A DNA stretch of 54,068 bases from an uncultured Anaerolineae bacterium (GTDB lineage: Bacteria > Chloroflexota > Anaerolineae > Aggregatilineales > Phototrophicaceae): positions 1 through 54,068 of the forward strand of contig CALDYP010000025.1 in the NCBI GenBank assembly GCA_937944445.1. Reading direction: 5' to 3'. Below are positions 25,233-33,964 of the stretch, piece by piece. Both the position numbers and the translations under genes were made by a program. Below the pieces are notes generated by a model that was not told where the DNA came from, ran no database searches, and worked only from the letters and a program-made list of their open reading frames with translations. Within the stretch, counting starts at the first letter, position 1; each line of letters opens with the position of its first letter.

Positions 25233-26114
25233 CTAACGGTTCAAGCGCGGATCGAGCGCGTCGCGCAGGCCGTCACCCAAGAGGCTGAAGCCGAACACGA
25301 CTAACATCGTCGCCAAGCCCGGATAGAGGACGATGTGGGGCGCGGAGAAGATGAAGTTGCGCCCTTTTTGCAGCATATTGCCCCACTCTGGCACGTCGGG
25401 CGGCGCGCCCAACCCCAAGAACCCCAGTGCGGCCGCGGCTTGAATGGCAACAGCCATCTGTAAGGTTGACTGTACGATGATCGGGGCGAACACGTTGGGC
25501 AGGATGTGGCGCAGCACAATGGTGAGGTGACTGGCGCCCAGCGCACGCGCCGCTTCCACGAATAGCTCTTCTTTAATCGAGAGGGTTGAGCTGCGCACGA
25601 GGCGCGTGTAGACCGGAATCGACAGCACGCCAATAGCAATCATGGCGTTCTGTAGGCTGCTGCCGAGAAAGGCGACGAACACAATCGCCAGCAAGATACT
25701 GGGAAATGCCAGCATAATGTCGATGATCCCCATGATGATCAAATCGACCACGCCGCCGAAATAGCCGGCCGCCACCCCCATCAGGACGCCCGTCACCAGC
25801 CCAATGCCGACTGAGATGATGCTCAGCGTGAGTGAAATGCGAGCGCCGTGAAACAGGCGAGAGAGCATGTCGCGGCCGATTTCGTCGTTGCCAAGTAGGT
25901 GGGTGGCGCTAGGCCCTTTGCGCGCCATCGATAGGTTAGACAGGTCATAGTCATGGGGGGAGATCTGCTCGGCGAAGAGGCCCACAAAGATAAAGGTCAA
26001 GACGATGAACAATCCAACCATGGCCAGCGGGTTACGAATCAGGCGGCGTATGGAGGTGGGCAACTTAAACCTGTTGTGGGGCGCGGCTAAACCCGTGGGA
26101 ATAGAAGCGGTCAT
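25233..26114 (-). CDS. ABC importer permease, DppC/OppC type (importer 1)
   Basis: 293 residues from the ATG at 26114, which has GAGGA 9 nt upstream and follows the previous stop. A start at 26153 would overlap that gene needlessly. About six TM helices. The N-terminal OppC_N region (NPLAMVGLFIVLTFIFVGLFA) leads to the motif HLLGNDEIGRDMLSRLFHGARISL, and the EAA-type loop EAARALGASHLTIVLRHILPN contacts the ATPase. Inner-membrane channel subunit for oligopeptides, nickel or oligosaccharides. The partner is the adjacent DppB-like gene. No ATPase gene follows; the operon ends in a repeat-rich gap. Confidence 0.9.
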   Translation of the reverse strand: MTASIPTGLAAPHNRFKLPTSIRRLIRNPLAMVGLFIVLTFIFVGLFAEQISPHDYDLSNLSMARKGPSATHLLGNDEIGRDMLSRLFHGARISLTLSIISVGIGLVTGVLMGVAAGYFGGVVDLIIMGIIDIMLAFPSILLAIVFVAFLGSSLQNAMIAIGVLSIPVYTRLVRSSTLSIKEELFVEAARALGASHLTIVLRHILPNVFAPIIVQSTLQMAVAIQAAAALGFLGLGAPPDVPEWGNMLQKGRNFIFSAPHIVLYPGLATMLVVFGFSLLGDGLRDALDPRLNR

Positions 26115-26127
26115 GGCGTGATGTCCT

Positions 26128-27084
26128 CTAGGAATACTTGATGCGCGGGTCAAGATAGGCGTATAAGACGTCCACAGCGAGATTGGTCAACACGAAGCCG
26201 ATCGAGATGGTGAGCACCGTGCCTTGAATGACGGGATAATCGCGAAAACTGATGGTATCGACTAACAAGCGACCGATGCCGGGCCAACTAAAGACAGTTT
26301 CAGTGAGAACTGCGCCGCCTAGCAGCGTGCCGAACTGCAAGCCGATAATGGTGACAATGGGTAACATGGCGTTACGCAGCGCGTGGACATAAATGACGAT
26401 ACGTTCTTTTTGTCCTTTGGCGCGCGCGGTGCGAATGTAATCTTGGCGCAAGACTTCAAGCATGGTCGCGCGGGTCATGCGTGCCTGAATCGCCATCGAG
26501 TTGGCAGCCAGCGCCGTGACCGGCATAACGAGGTGCTGCCATGTGCCGCTGCCTGTGGGCGGCAGGATGGGGCCTGTGGGAAACCCAATGGACGTCAGCC
26601 ACTGCGGCAGCAGCACAGCGAAGAAGATCATCAACATCAAGCCTGACCAAAAGATGGGCATCGACACGCCCAGCAGCGCGAAGATCATGCTGCCGCCGTC
26701 GAACAGCGAGTTAGGGCGTGTAGCCGCTGTTACACCGATGGTGATGCCCAGCACAGACGAGACGGCTAAGCTAACAACCGCTAAGAGCAGCGTGCGCGGC
26801 AGGCGCGTTTGGATCTCTTCGACAACTGGCAGCCCGCTGCGAATCGATCGCCCCAAGTCAAAGCGCAGCATGCGCCCTAAGTAGTTGACATACTGGATGA
26901 GCAGCGGCTGATCTAGCCCAAGCTCGCGGTTGAGCTGTTCGATCATTTGCGGAGTAGCAAGCTCGCCGGCGAGTGCGACCGCAGGGCCGCCGGGGACAAG
27001 GCGGATGCTAGCGAAGACTAAAAATGAAACCCCTAGTAGAGTGGGAATGGCCAGCAGGAGACGGCGCAAAATAAATTTAGTCAT
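26128..27084 (-). CDS. ABC importer permease, DppB/OppB type (importer 1)
   Basis: 318 residues, six predicted TM helices. Family start FILRRLLLAIPTLLGVSFLVF, then RLVPGGPAVALAG, LGRSIRSGLPVVEEI, the EAA-type loop RTARAKGQKERIVIYVHALRNAMLPIVT and the ending ETVFSWPGIGRLLVDTI...YLDPRIKYS. Forms the channel with the DppC-like product for family-5 binding protein cargo. It is separated from the binding-protein gene by 88 nt containing a strong hairpin. Confidence 0.92.
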   Translation of the reverse strand: MTKFILRRLLLAIPTLLGVSFLVFASIRLVPGGPAVALAGELATPQMIEQLNRELGLDQPLLIQYVNYLGRMLRFDLGRSIRSGLPVVEEIQTRLPRTLLLAVVSLAVSSVLGITIGVTAATRPNSLFDGGSMIFALLGVSMPIFWSGLMLMIFFAVLLPQWLTSIGFPTGPILPPTGSGTWQHLVMPVTALAANSMAIQARMTRATMLEVLRQDYIRTARAKGQKERIVIYVHALRNAMLPIVTIIGLQFGTLLGGAVLTETVFSWPGIGRLLVDTISFRDYPVIQGTVLTISIGFVLTNLAVDVLYAYLDPRIKYS

Positions 27085-27113
27085 CGGTTACCTTTGAAGA
27101 ACATCAAGATAAA

Positions 27114-27140
27114 TCGAGACGGCACAACGTACCGTCTCGA
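27114..27140. promoter_or_regulatory. Intercistronic hairpin after the binding-protein gene (importer 1)
   Basis: Perfect 9-bp arms TCGAGACGG / CCGTCTCGA enclose a 9-nt loop, between the binding-protein stop (27173) and the permease start (27084). There is no T-run. Such a hairpin commonly protects the upstream message and lowers readthrough, so that the binding protein is made in excess. Confidence 0.6.
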
Positions 27141-27172
27141 CGAGTTTCACATGACTCGAACTGCAAAGAAGC

Positions 27173-28708
27173 TTATCGCTTGCTGGCGAAGGTGGCAATC
27201 AAACTTTCGTCAGGATGAACGATGAAGCCTTCAACGTTTTTACGCACTGCCGTCACCTGAATTTCGCTGTAGAGGAACAGCCATGGCGCATCTTCCCAAA
27301 TAATGCGGATGGCTTCAGCGTAGGCGGCTCTGCGCTCTTCTGGATCAAGCGTAGAACGCCCCTTTTCGAGCAGCGCGTCCACTTCGGGGTTGCTGTAGAA
27401 CGCACCGTTAAAGCCGGGCGGGAACTCCGACGAATGGAACAGCGCGAACAGGGCATAGTCGGCGTCCATCGTGGGAACACCCCAGCCGAGCATGGCGAAC
27501 TGGATGTCATTCTCAGGTTTGGGGCGACGCACCTGCGGCACGTACTGCGGCCATTCGAGCGTTTGCAGCTCAACGTTCAAGCCCACTTCGCGCAGCTGCG
27601 CGCGGACAGCGTCCGCCACCAGCGCATCTTGGATGTAGCGGCCTGTCGGGTGATAAAGCGTTACAGTCGTGCCCTCTGCTATGCCAGCCTCGGCCAACAA
27701 GGCCCGCGCTCTTTCAAGGTCACGGGCATAGGGTTCCTGTTCAGCATAGCCAAAAATGGTGGGCGCGAACGGGGCGCGGCTTACGAGGGCTGCCCCTTCA
27801 AACAGGTTATCCACGATGGCTTGCACGTCCACAGCGTAGTTGACCGCTTGGCGCACGCGCACATCAGTGAAGGGTTCTTCGGTCACGTTGAAGAAGATAT
27901 AAATAGTGCGCAGGCCGGGCGTGATCATAATCTCGATGTTGGGGTCAGCTTCCAACATCGGGATGTCAGCAGGTGGCACACGCACAGCCACGTCAACGGT
28001 GCCGGATTGAATTTCTACGAGGCGCGCGCCGCTCTCTTTGACAACCTTGAAGATAACCGTCTCAAGCGCGGGTTTTTCGCCCCAGTAGTCATCGTTGCGG
28101 GTCAAGATGACCTCTTCGTCACGTTTCCACTCGCTGAGGACAAATGGGCCTGTGCCGACGGCGTTCGAAGCGAGGAAGTCGCGGCCTTGTGCTAAGGCTG
28201 CCGGGCTAACCATCGCGTAAGCGCCGTGCGCAAGGTGAGCAGGCAGCGGCGCAAAGGGGAACTTGGTGGTGATTTGAATGGTGAATTCATCCAAGACTTC
28301 CACTTGCGCGGGTTCGCCGCCCACAACCAACAGGAAGCGGAAGGCTGAGCCGTTTTCTGGATCAAGCATGTAATCGAGGTTGGCTTTCACGGCTTCCGCG
28401 TTAAACGGCGTGCCGTCGGTGAAACGGATGCCTTCCTTCAGCTTGATGACATAAACGTTGTCGGCAGTGGCTTCAATGCTTTCAGCCAGCAAAGGTTCTA
28501 GCTCGCCTTCAGGTGTCATGCTGAAGAGCGTTTCGTAAATGTGCTCCAGCACCGAAAAAGATGGTGAGGACGTGACAAGGTGGATATTGGTGTTTTCAAT
28601 ATCCGTGCCAGAGGCGATGATCAGCGTGTCGGACTGCGCCTTGACGGTAGGCGCGAGCATGCTTACGAGCAGCAGCCCCACAACAACTAACACCCTAGAA
28701 AGCTTCAT
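27173..28708 (-). CDS. ABC importer substrate-binding protein, family 5 (DppA/OppA-like), importer 1
   Basis: 511 residues. The signal peptide (MKLSRVLVVVGLLLVSMLAPTVKAQS) has no lipobox Cys, so anchoring is unclear. SBP_bac_5 features: ENTNIHLVTSSPSFSVLEHIYETL, LAESIEATADNVYVIKLKEGIRFTDGTPFNAEAV, VGTGPFVLSEWKRDEEVILTRNDDYWG, VRQAVNYAVDVQAIVDNLF. Binds peptides, glycosides or oligosaccharides outside the membrane. It is promoter-proximal in its operon and followed by two permeases. Ligand not readable from sequence. Confidence 0.92.
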   Translation of the reverse strand: MKLSRVLVVVGLLLVSMLAPTVKAQSDTLIIASGTDIENTNIHLVTSSPSFSVLEHIYETLFSMTPEGELEPLLAESIEATADNVYVIKLKEGIRFTDGTPFNAEAVKANLDYMLDPENGSAFRFLLVVGGEPAQVEVLDEFTIQITTKFPFAPLPAHLAHGAYAMVSPAALAQGRDFLASNAVGTGPFVLSEWKRDEEVILTRNDDYWGEKPALETVIFKVVKESGARLVEIQSGTVDVAVRVPPADIPMLEADPNIEIMITPGLRTIYIFFNVTEEPFTDVRVRQAVNYAVDVQAIVDNLFEGAALVSRAPFAPTIFGYAEQEPYARDLERARALLAEAGIAEGTTVTLYHPTGRYIQDALVADAVRAQLREVGLNVELQTLEWPQYVPQVRRPKPENDIQFAMLGWGVPTMDADYALFALFHSSEFPPGFNGAFYSNPEVDALLEKGRSTLDPEERRAAYAEAIRIIWEDAPWLFLYSEIQVTAVRKNVEGFIVHPDESLIATFASKR

Positions 28709-28738
28709 ATCTTAATCCTCTCAATTGTAAGAGCCTTA

Positions 28739-28771
28739 TGTAAACATTACAAGTAGCCTGTAATTATTATA
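28739..28771 (-). promoter_or_regulatory. Promoter/operator region of importer 1
   Basis: On the minus strand TATAAT (28771-28766) lies 57 nt before the ATG, in a strongly AT-rich stretch, without a good -35. Downstream of it is TGTAAACATTACA (28739-28751), a TGTAA-N3-TTACA inverted repeat like the one at 4455-4467, positioned to act as an operator near the transcription start. Confidence 0.4.
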
Positions 28772-28873
28772 ATTTTACATAGAATCTAGAGAGTTCACAA
28801 GAGATGCTCCCAATTTGGCAGTGTCCTAACCCCAACATTGAACTGAACAGCGTGGATGCTGGTGCTTGTGCAA

Positions 28874-28921
28874 TGGCAATCGAAAATCGGACAGGGCAGG
28901 CCCTGTCTCTACGATGGTCGC
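28874..28921. repeat. 48-bp dispersed repeat with central palindrome, copy 2
   Basis: It differs from 25134-25181 at one base (CTGTCTCTAC instead of CTGTCCCTAC). It lies just after the stop of the second DppC-type gene (28943), the same relative place as copy 1, and on the same strand. Confidence 0.8.
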
Positions 28922-28942
28922 GTCCGCGGGCGGGGATGGCCC

Positions 28943-29833
28943 CTAGTTGCCCTTGCGTAGGCGCGGGTCGAGGAAGTCGCGCAGGCCGTCCCCGATGAAG
29001 TTGCACCCCAACACCACCGAGGCAATCCCCACGCCGGCAAACAGCCACGTCCACCACTGGTTGAGGTTGTCGACCCCGCTGCTGACCATGCGGCCCCAGT
29101 CGGCGGCGCTTGGCTCTGGCCCCAGCCCGAGGAAGCTCAGCCCGGCGAAGGTCAAGATCGCGTTGCCCACGTCGAGCGTGCCGAGCACGATCGCCGGCGC
29201 GATGCAGTTCGGCAGCACCGTTCGGAAGAGGATGTAAGGCCCCGTCGCGCCGATGGCGCGCGCGCCTTCCACAAATTCCTTGCTCTTGATCTCCAGCACG
29301 AGGCCGCGCACCAGCCGCGCGTAGTTGGGCCACCAGACGACCACCAGCGCGATGATCGCGTTGCGCACGTCTGGCCCCAGCGCCGCGCTGATCGCCATCG
29401 CGAGGATGATCGTCGGGAAGGCCATGAACAGCTCAGTGATCCGCATGATCGTCTCGTCGATCCAGCCGCCGATGAAGCCCGCCACCGCCCCGACAAGTGT
29501 GCCGATCACCGTGCCGAACAAGATCACCATCAGCCCGGCCGGGATCGTCACGCGCGCGCCGTACAGCACACGGCTGAACACGTCGCGCCCCAGCTCGTCC
29601 GTGCCCATGATGTGCTCGGCATGGGGGGGGCGCATGCGGTTCGACACGTTCTGGCGCAGCGGGTCATAAGGCGCGATGAGCGGGGCCAGCAGCCCCAACA
29701 CGAGCCACACCAGCACCAGCAGCAGCCCTACCCCCACCAGCGGGTTGCGCCGCAGGTGGCCCCACGCCGTCGACCGCGTGCTACGTGAGGCGGATGCGGG
29801 GATCGAGGAAATAGTAGAGGATGTCGACGACAA
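28943..29833 (-). CDS. ABC importer permease, DppC/OppC type (importer 2)
   Basis: 296 residues from a TTG at 29833 with AGGAG about 7 nt upstream, inside the end of the DppB-like frame (53-nt overlap). No better start is seen before the first TM helix. RRNPLVGVGLLLVLVWLVLGL is the OppC_N helix; HIMGTDELGRDVFSRVLYGARVTI and the EAA loop EGARAIGATGPYILFRTVLPN are typical. The frame ends in GDGLRDFLDPRLRKGN. Pairs with the overlapping DppB-like permease. It uses markedly more G/C at third positions than the importer-1 paralogue. Confidence 0.88.
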   Translation of the reverse strand: MSSTSSTISSIPASASRSTRSTAWGHLRRNPLVGVGLLLVLVWLVLGLLAPLIAPYDPLRQNVSNRMRPPHAEHIMGTDELGRDVFSRVLYGARVTIPAGLMVILFGTVIGTLVGAVAGFIGGWIDETIMRITELFMAFPTIILAMAISAALGPDVRNAIIALVVVWWPNYARLVRGLVLEIKSKEFVEGARAIGATGPYILFRTVLPNCIAPAIVLGTLDVGNAILTFAGLSFLGLGPEPSAADWGRMVSSGVDNLNQWWTWLFAGVGIASVVLGCNFIGDGLRDFLDPRLRKGN

Positions 29834-30806
29834 AGTTCACTCCTACGAAGATCAGCGCGATGAGGATGCTCACGCCCATGATCGCCGGGAAGTCCTGCGA
29901 GGTGGACGCTTGATACATATAGCGACCGATGCCCGGCCACGCGAAGATGCTCTCCGTCAGCACCGCCCCGCTCAGCAAGCTGCCGTAGGACAGGCCGATG
30001 ACCGTCACGATGGGGATCATGGCGTTGCGCATGGCGTGGCGGCGGATCACGAAGCGCTCGCGCAGGCCTTTGCTGCGCGCGGTGCGGATGTAGTCCTGCC
30101 CCAGTACCTCCAAGAGAGATGAGCGGGTGATGCGGGCGATGATGCCGCTCACGTAGCTGCCCAGCACCAAGCTCGGCAGGATCAGATGCGACACGGCGCT
30201 CTGAAACGTGCGCAGGTCGCCGCGCAGCAGGCTGTCAATCGTGTACCAGCCGGTGACCGCGGGCGGCTGGCGCGTTTGCAGCACGATGTCTAAGCGCCCT
30301 AAGCCCGACGTCCAACCGAGCTGCACGTAGAAGATGCTCAGCGCGATCAACGCCAGCAGGAACACCGGAAAGCTCACCCCGACGAGCGAAAAGACGCGCG
30401 CGGCGTAGTCGACCACCGTGTTGCGATACAGCGCCGAGACCACCCCCAGCCCGACGCCCAACGAGATGCCGACGACGATCGAGAACGTGGCCAGCTCCAT
30501 CGTGGCGGGCAAAAAGCGGCGGATGTCGTCTATCACGGGGCGGCGCGTCTTGATGCTCGTGCCGAGGTCGCCCTGCACGAGGTTCGAGACGTAGGTAAGG
30601 TAGCGCTCCACGGGCGGGCGATCCAACCCCCAGCGCCGCCGAAACGTCTCGACGATTTCAGGGTTGTTCAGGGCGCTCTGCGGCAAGTTGGCCGTCACCG
30701 GGTCAGCCGGAACGGCGTTGGCGATGAAGAACGCGAAGAACGTGATCCCGAACACGACCGGAATGACGAACAAGATGCGGCGCAGGATATAGCGTTGAAA
30801 CGACAT
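29781..30806 (-). CDS. ABC importer permease, DppB/OppB type (importer 2)
   Basis: 341 residues from the ATG at 30806 (MSFQRYILRRILFVIPVVFG). An ATG at 30839 would place the start inside an intergenic palindrome. Six TM helices, FFAFFIANAVPADPVTANLP, LGTSIKTRRPVIDDIRRFLP and the EAA loop RTARSKGLRERFVIRRHAMRNAMIPIV. Compared with importer 1, an insert near residues 170-205 (SGLGRLDIVLQTRQPPAVTGW) extends an extracytoplasmic loop, as in some dipeptide/glutathione-type permeases. Its end overlaps the DppC-like gene. Confidence 0.92.
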   Translation of the reverse strand: MSFQRYILRRILFVIPVVFGITFFAFFIANAVPADPVTANLPQSALNNPEIVETFRRRWGLDRPPVERYLTYVSNLVQGDLGTSIKTRRPVIDDIRRFLPATMELATFSIVVGISLGVGLGVVSALYRNTVVDYAARVFSLVGVSFPVFLLALIALSIFYVQLGWTSGLGRLDIVLQTRQPPAVTGWYTIDSLLRGDLRTFQSAVSHLILPSLVLGSYVSGIIARITRSSLLEVLGQDYIRTARSKGLRERFVIRRHAMRNAMIPIVTVIGLSYGSLLSGAVLTESIFAWPGIGRYMYQASTSQDFPAIMGVSILIALIFVGVNFVVDILYYFLDPRIRLT

Positions 30807-30827
30807 ACCACGATCCAGAGAGAATGG

Positions 30828-30849
30828 GGGGCGAGGCATGCCTCGCCCC
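30828..30849. repeat. 22-bp perfect palindrome between binding-protein and permease genes (importer 2)
   Basis: Arms GGGGCGAGG / CCTCGCCCC around CATG, 11 nt past the binding-protein stop. It belongs by sequence to the palindrome family seen at 25149, 43574 and 53984. In position it matches the unrelated hairpin of importer 1, so it may likewise tune expression of the binding protein relative to the permeases. Confidence 0.7.
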
Positions 30850-30860
30850 GACGGTGAGTT

Positions 30861-32441
30861 TTATTCCGAGCGGCTCAACAGCGAGACGTCGAGCAGCCAC
30901 TGCGGATGCCAGATGTAACCTTGCAGGTTGGCGCGGAAGGCCGTCTGAATGGCGGGCTGGATGAACGGCGCGTAGGGGCCGCTCTCTTGGTTGAAGCGCT
31001 GAAGCTGCGCGAACATCTCAACGCGCGCTTCAGGGTCGGTCTCCACTTTGGCCGCGGCGATCAGCTCCATGATCTCGGCGGGGCCTTCATTCCAGTTGGT
31101 GCGCTCGCTGGCGACCTTGCCGCCCGGCAGGAAGGCGAAGAAGTCGGAGGCGTCGAGGATGTCCGGCCCCCAGAACCAGTAAGCGAAGCCCTGCTGCCCC
31201 GCGCGGTACTCCGCCAAGCCGATCTGAAGCTGCTGCGTGTTGAGCGTGACGCGGATGCCCACCTCCGCCAAGTCGGACTGGATCTTCTGGGCGTTGATGT
31301 TCATGTTCACGCCTTGGAAGCTGAAGTCGGGGTAGCTGAGGGTGATCTCGAAGCCGTCAGGGTAGCCTGCCTCTGCGAGCAGGGCGCGGGCAGCGTCAAG
31401 GTCACGGTCGAGCGCGTCTTCTTCGCCCAGCGCGCCCAACAGCCCAAACGCGAGGTTGGCCGCGGGCTGCACGCCGCCCCACAGCTCTTTGAAGCCGTCA
31501 TAGTCCAGCGCGAGGCGGATCGCCTTCTGCACGCGCGGGTCGCTCACGATGCCGCCGATCTCGGGGTCTTGGTTCATCAAGAGGAAGTGGACGATGTTGG
31601 CCGGGAAGCGCGCAATGGCGACGTTCGGGTTGCCCTCCAGCTCGGCGATCTGGTCGGCGGTCAGGTCAAGCGCAAGGTCGATGTCGCCTGCTTCCAGCGC
31701 GGCCTTTTGCGAGGCGGGCGTGGGGATGTTGACGACGATCACGCGGTCAAAGTAAACCTCGCGGTCGCGCCAGTAGTTGGGGTTGCGCACGAGCACGGTG
31801 CTCACGGTTGGCTCCCAGCTTTCGAGGATGTAGGGGCCGCTGCCTGCGGAGTTGGTGTCCAGCCATGCGCCGGCGGCGTCGGTCGTGGCGGCGTCTTCGG
31901 CGTCGGTGCCCCCGTTGGCGATGACGACGGCGGCTTCAGTGATCGAAAAGGCGTAGTTGCACAGCAGGTTGAGGAAGGCCGGGTTGATGCGCGTCAGCTT
32001 GAACGTCACCGTGCCATCGTCGTTGGCGACGACGCTTTCAATCACATCCGCGAGGAAGGACGGGTTGCCTTTGACGTTCTTCAAGCGGTTGATGCTGAAC
32101 ACGACGTCGGCGGCGGTGACGGGGTTGCCGCTGGCAAAGCGCGCGTTCGGGTCGAGCGTGAAGGTGTAGCTCAAGTCGTCGTCGCTCACCTCCCAGCTCG
32201 TGGCGAGCAGCGGCAGGATTTCGCTGGCGTTTTCATCCGGGAAGGTGACCAGCGTCTGATAGGTCACGCGGTTGACGAAACCGGTCGTCTGGGTGAAGCC
32301 GCGCGCGGGGTCGTAGCTGTCGGTGCTCTCGGCGTGGCCGATGACCAACACGCGCTCCTCCTGCGCGGCGCTGACGAACACGCCCAACATGAGCGCGGCC
32401 AGCATGACGCTGAGCATCATAAAACGAAATATTTTGTGCAT
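30861..32441 (-). CDS. ABC importer substrate-binding protein, family 5, importer 2
   Basis: 526 residues. The signal peptide (FMMLSVMLAALMLGVFVSAAQ) lacks a lipobox. SBP_bac_5 features: ESTDSYDPARGFTQTTGFVNRVTYQTLV, SWEVSDDDLSYTFTLDPNARFASGNPVTAADV, GSGPYILESWEPTVSTVLVRNPNYW, VQKAIRLALDYDGFKELWGG. AGGAGG is 5 nt before the ATG. It heads importer 2. It is clearly diverged from the importer-1 binding protein, so the ligands probably differ. Confidence 0.92.
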   Translation of the reverse strand: MHKIFRFMMLSVMLAALMLGVFVSAAQEERVLVIGHAESTDSYDPARGFTQTTGFVNRVTYQTLVTFPDENASEILPLLATSWEVSDDDLSYTFTLDPNARFASGNPVTAADVVFSINRLKNVKGNPSFLADVIESVVANDDGTVTFKLTRINPAFLNLLCNYAFSITEAAVVIANGGTDAEDAATTDAAGAWLDTNSAGSGPYILESWEPTVSTVLVRNPNYWRDREVYFDRVIVVNIPTPASQKAALEAGDIDLALDLTADQIAELEGNPNVAIARFPANIVHFLLMNQDPEIGGIVSDPRVQKAIRLALDYDGFKELWGGVQPAANLAFGLLGALGEEDALDRDLDAARALLAEAGYPDGFEITLSYPDFSFQGVNMNINAQKIQSDLAEVGIRVTLNTQQLQIGLAEYRAGQQGFAYWFWGPDILDASDFFAFLPGGKVASERTNWNEGPAEIMELIAAAKVETDPEARVEMFAQLQRFNQESGPYAPFIQPAIQTAFRANLQGYIWHPQWLLDVSLLSRSE

Positions 32442-32486
32442 CGCAACCTCCTCAAAAATAGGATCGTCCTCGATTGGTTATAGCGT

Positions 32487-32500
32487 TGATATTGCTATCA
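32487..32500. promoter_or_regulatory. Candidate operator upstream of importer 2
   Basis: TGATATTGCTATCA is a TGATA/TATCA inverted repeat with a 4-nt centre, 46 nt before the binding-protein ATG and overlapping a second inverted repeat ATAGC/GCTAT (32480-32498). No cognate regulator is evident. Confidence 0.35.
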
Positions 32501-32551
32501 TGGTGTCGATTGTAGACAATATGTCGTAATCTGCCAATAGATTGGTGTCAC

Positions 32552-32674
32552 GGGGAGTGTCTAAAGATAAACAGACAGTCGCGCCGAGCGCTGAAGTGCT
32601 CGGCTAGGGCGCGCCCCCTGAAGGGGGGCTTAAGTCCCCTCTCCACGGGAGACGGGATTTAGGGGTGAGGCCTC
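32552..32674. mobile_element. Truncated, inverted copy of the 145-bp MITE-like element
   Basis: Starts GGGGAGTGTCTAAAGATAAAC and follows the reverse complement of 19012-19156 closely as far as GAGGCCTC, where similarity stops. The second terminal repeat (about 20 bp) is lost and no target duplication is visible. It lies in the 326-bp gap 32442-32767, which otherwise holds the importer-2 operator region and an unassigned stretch before the peptidase gene. Confidence 0.7.
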
Positions 32675-32767
32675 CACCGTCGCGCCGAGCGTTGAAGCCG
32701 CGGGCGTATCTACCCTGTATCTTCTACAGACATGGCATAGAAAGCATTTTCACGAAAGGAACCTGTT

Positions 32768-33913
32768 ATGATCGTTTATGTTGACCGCCTAACGCAGTTT
32801 CAGGCGCTCATGAAAGGCCAAGCCGACCTCGCGTTCTTCCCGACCAGCGCCGACTTGGAATATCTGACCGGCGTGCCGCGCGACATCCCCAACTTCGGCC
32901 TGACGATGCACCCGGGCGCGTGGCTGGAAGGCGCGTGGATCACGCCGCATCATGCCCCCGTGCTGCCCCTGCCCCGCATGAGCGCCGAGTTCAGCGGCTT
33001 GGGGCGCGTGCAGGGCATCGACGTCCGCGTGTTAGGCGATTGGGACGACCCCACCGCGCTCGTGCGCGACATCCTCAAAGGCTTCGACCTGCCCGCCCGC
33101 CCCACCGTGGCCATCAGCGACCTGACCAGCGGCGAGACCGTCGTGAAGCTCCAGCGTATCTTGCCTGACGCGGTGTTCATCAGCGCGACCGACATCCTGC
33201 GCGAGCTGCGCGTCATCAAGAGCGAGGACGAGATCGCCCTGATGCGCGAGGCCGGGCGCATCACCGAGGCGGCCTTTGCCGACGTGGTCGCCCAGCTCAA
33301 ACACGGCATGACCGAGCTGGAGATCCTCTCCGAGGTAGACTATCAACTGCGGCGGCACGGGGCGCTCGGGCCGTCCTTCACGACGTCGTTCTACAACAGC
33401 GGCCCCAACCACCCGCTCAAGTTCGGCGACCGCCTGAACACGTGGCCGCGCGTGCTGATGCCACCCGTCTCGCTGCTGTTCGACTTTGGCGCGGTCTACC
33501 GCGGCTTGTGCTACGACTTCGGGCGAACGGTCTTCTTCGGCGACCCAACGCCGGAAGCGCAGCGCGTCTACGATCTGGTGATGCAGTCGCAGGCGGCGGG
33601 CGTGGCGGCGCTCAAGGCGGGGGTGCACACCTGTGAAGAGGTGGACGCGGCGGCGCGCCGCGTGATCGACGAGGCGGGCTACGGCGAGGCCTTCCGCCAT
33701 CGGCTGGGTCACGGCATCGGCATGGACGTCCACGAGCCGCCCTTCCTGACCAAAGGCGACACGACCCCGCTGCGCGAGGGGATGCTCTTCACGGTTGAGC
33801 CGAGCATCACCCTGTTCGACACGTTCAGCGCGCGCGTGGAAGATGTCGTTGTGGCGCGCCCCGACGGCGGCGAGAAGCTCACCAACGGCTGGCAGTCGCT
33901 GATTGTGATTTGA
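32768..33913 (+). CDS. M24 family metallopeptidase (Xaa-Pro aminopeptidase/dipeptidase-like)
   Basis: 381 residues. Creatinase-like N-terminal domain (to about 145), then the pita-bread catalytic domain. The five dinuclear metal ligands are all present: Asp239 (LLFDFG), Asp250 (CYDFGR), His315 (GHGIGMD), Glu344 (FTVEPSI) and Glu358 (ARVEDVV). Cytoplasmic removal of N-terminal residues before proline, or cleavage of Xaa-Pro, is expected. AAAGGA lies upstream of the ATG. Position beside two peptide-type importers suggests use on imported peptides, but the gene is on the other strand. Confidence 0.92.
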   Translation: MIVYVDRLTQFQALMKGQADLAFFPTSADLEYLTGVPRDIPNFGLTMHPGAWLEGAWITPHHAPVLPLPRMSAEFSGLGRVQGIDVRVLGDWDDPTALVRDILKGFDLPARPTVAISDLTSGETVVKLQRILPDAVFISATDILRELRVIKSEDEIALMREAGRITEAAFADVVAQLKHGMTELEILSEVDYQLRRHGALGPSFTTSFYNSGPNHPLKFGDRLNTWPRVLMPPVSLLFDFGAVYRGLCYDFGRTVFFGDPTPEAQRVYDLVMQSQAAGVAALKAGVHTCEEVDAAARRVIDEAGYGEAFRHRLGHGIGMDVHEPPFLTKGDTTPLREGMLFTVEPSITLFDTFSARVEDVVVARPDGGEKLTNGWQSLIVI

Positions 33914-33964
33914 GCGGGACGCGGCGCGCCGTGCCTCACTTGACGTTGTTTTCAAAATCTTTCA

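Noticed and set aside
24981..25304. Small frames with a repeated CRVRTT peptide
   Set aside because: Produced by the 18-bp tandem DNA array; two frames are open equally and neither has a ribosome site.
30906..32483. 525-codon plus-strand frame
   Set aside because: Exact antisense of the importer-2 binding protein; low-complexity composition and no motif.
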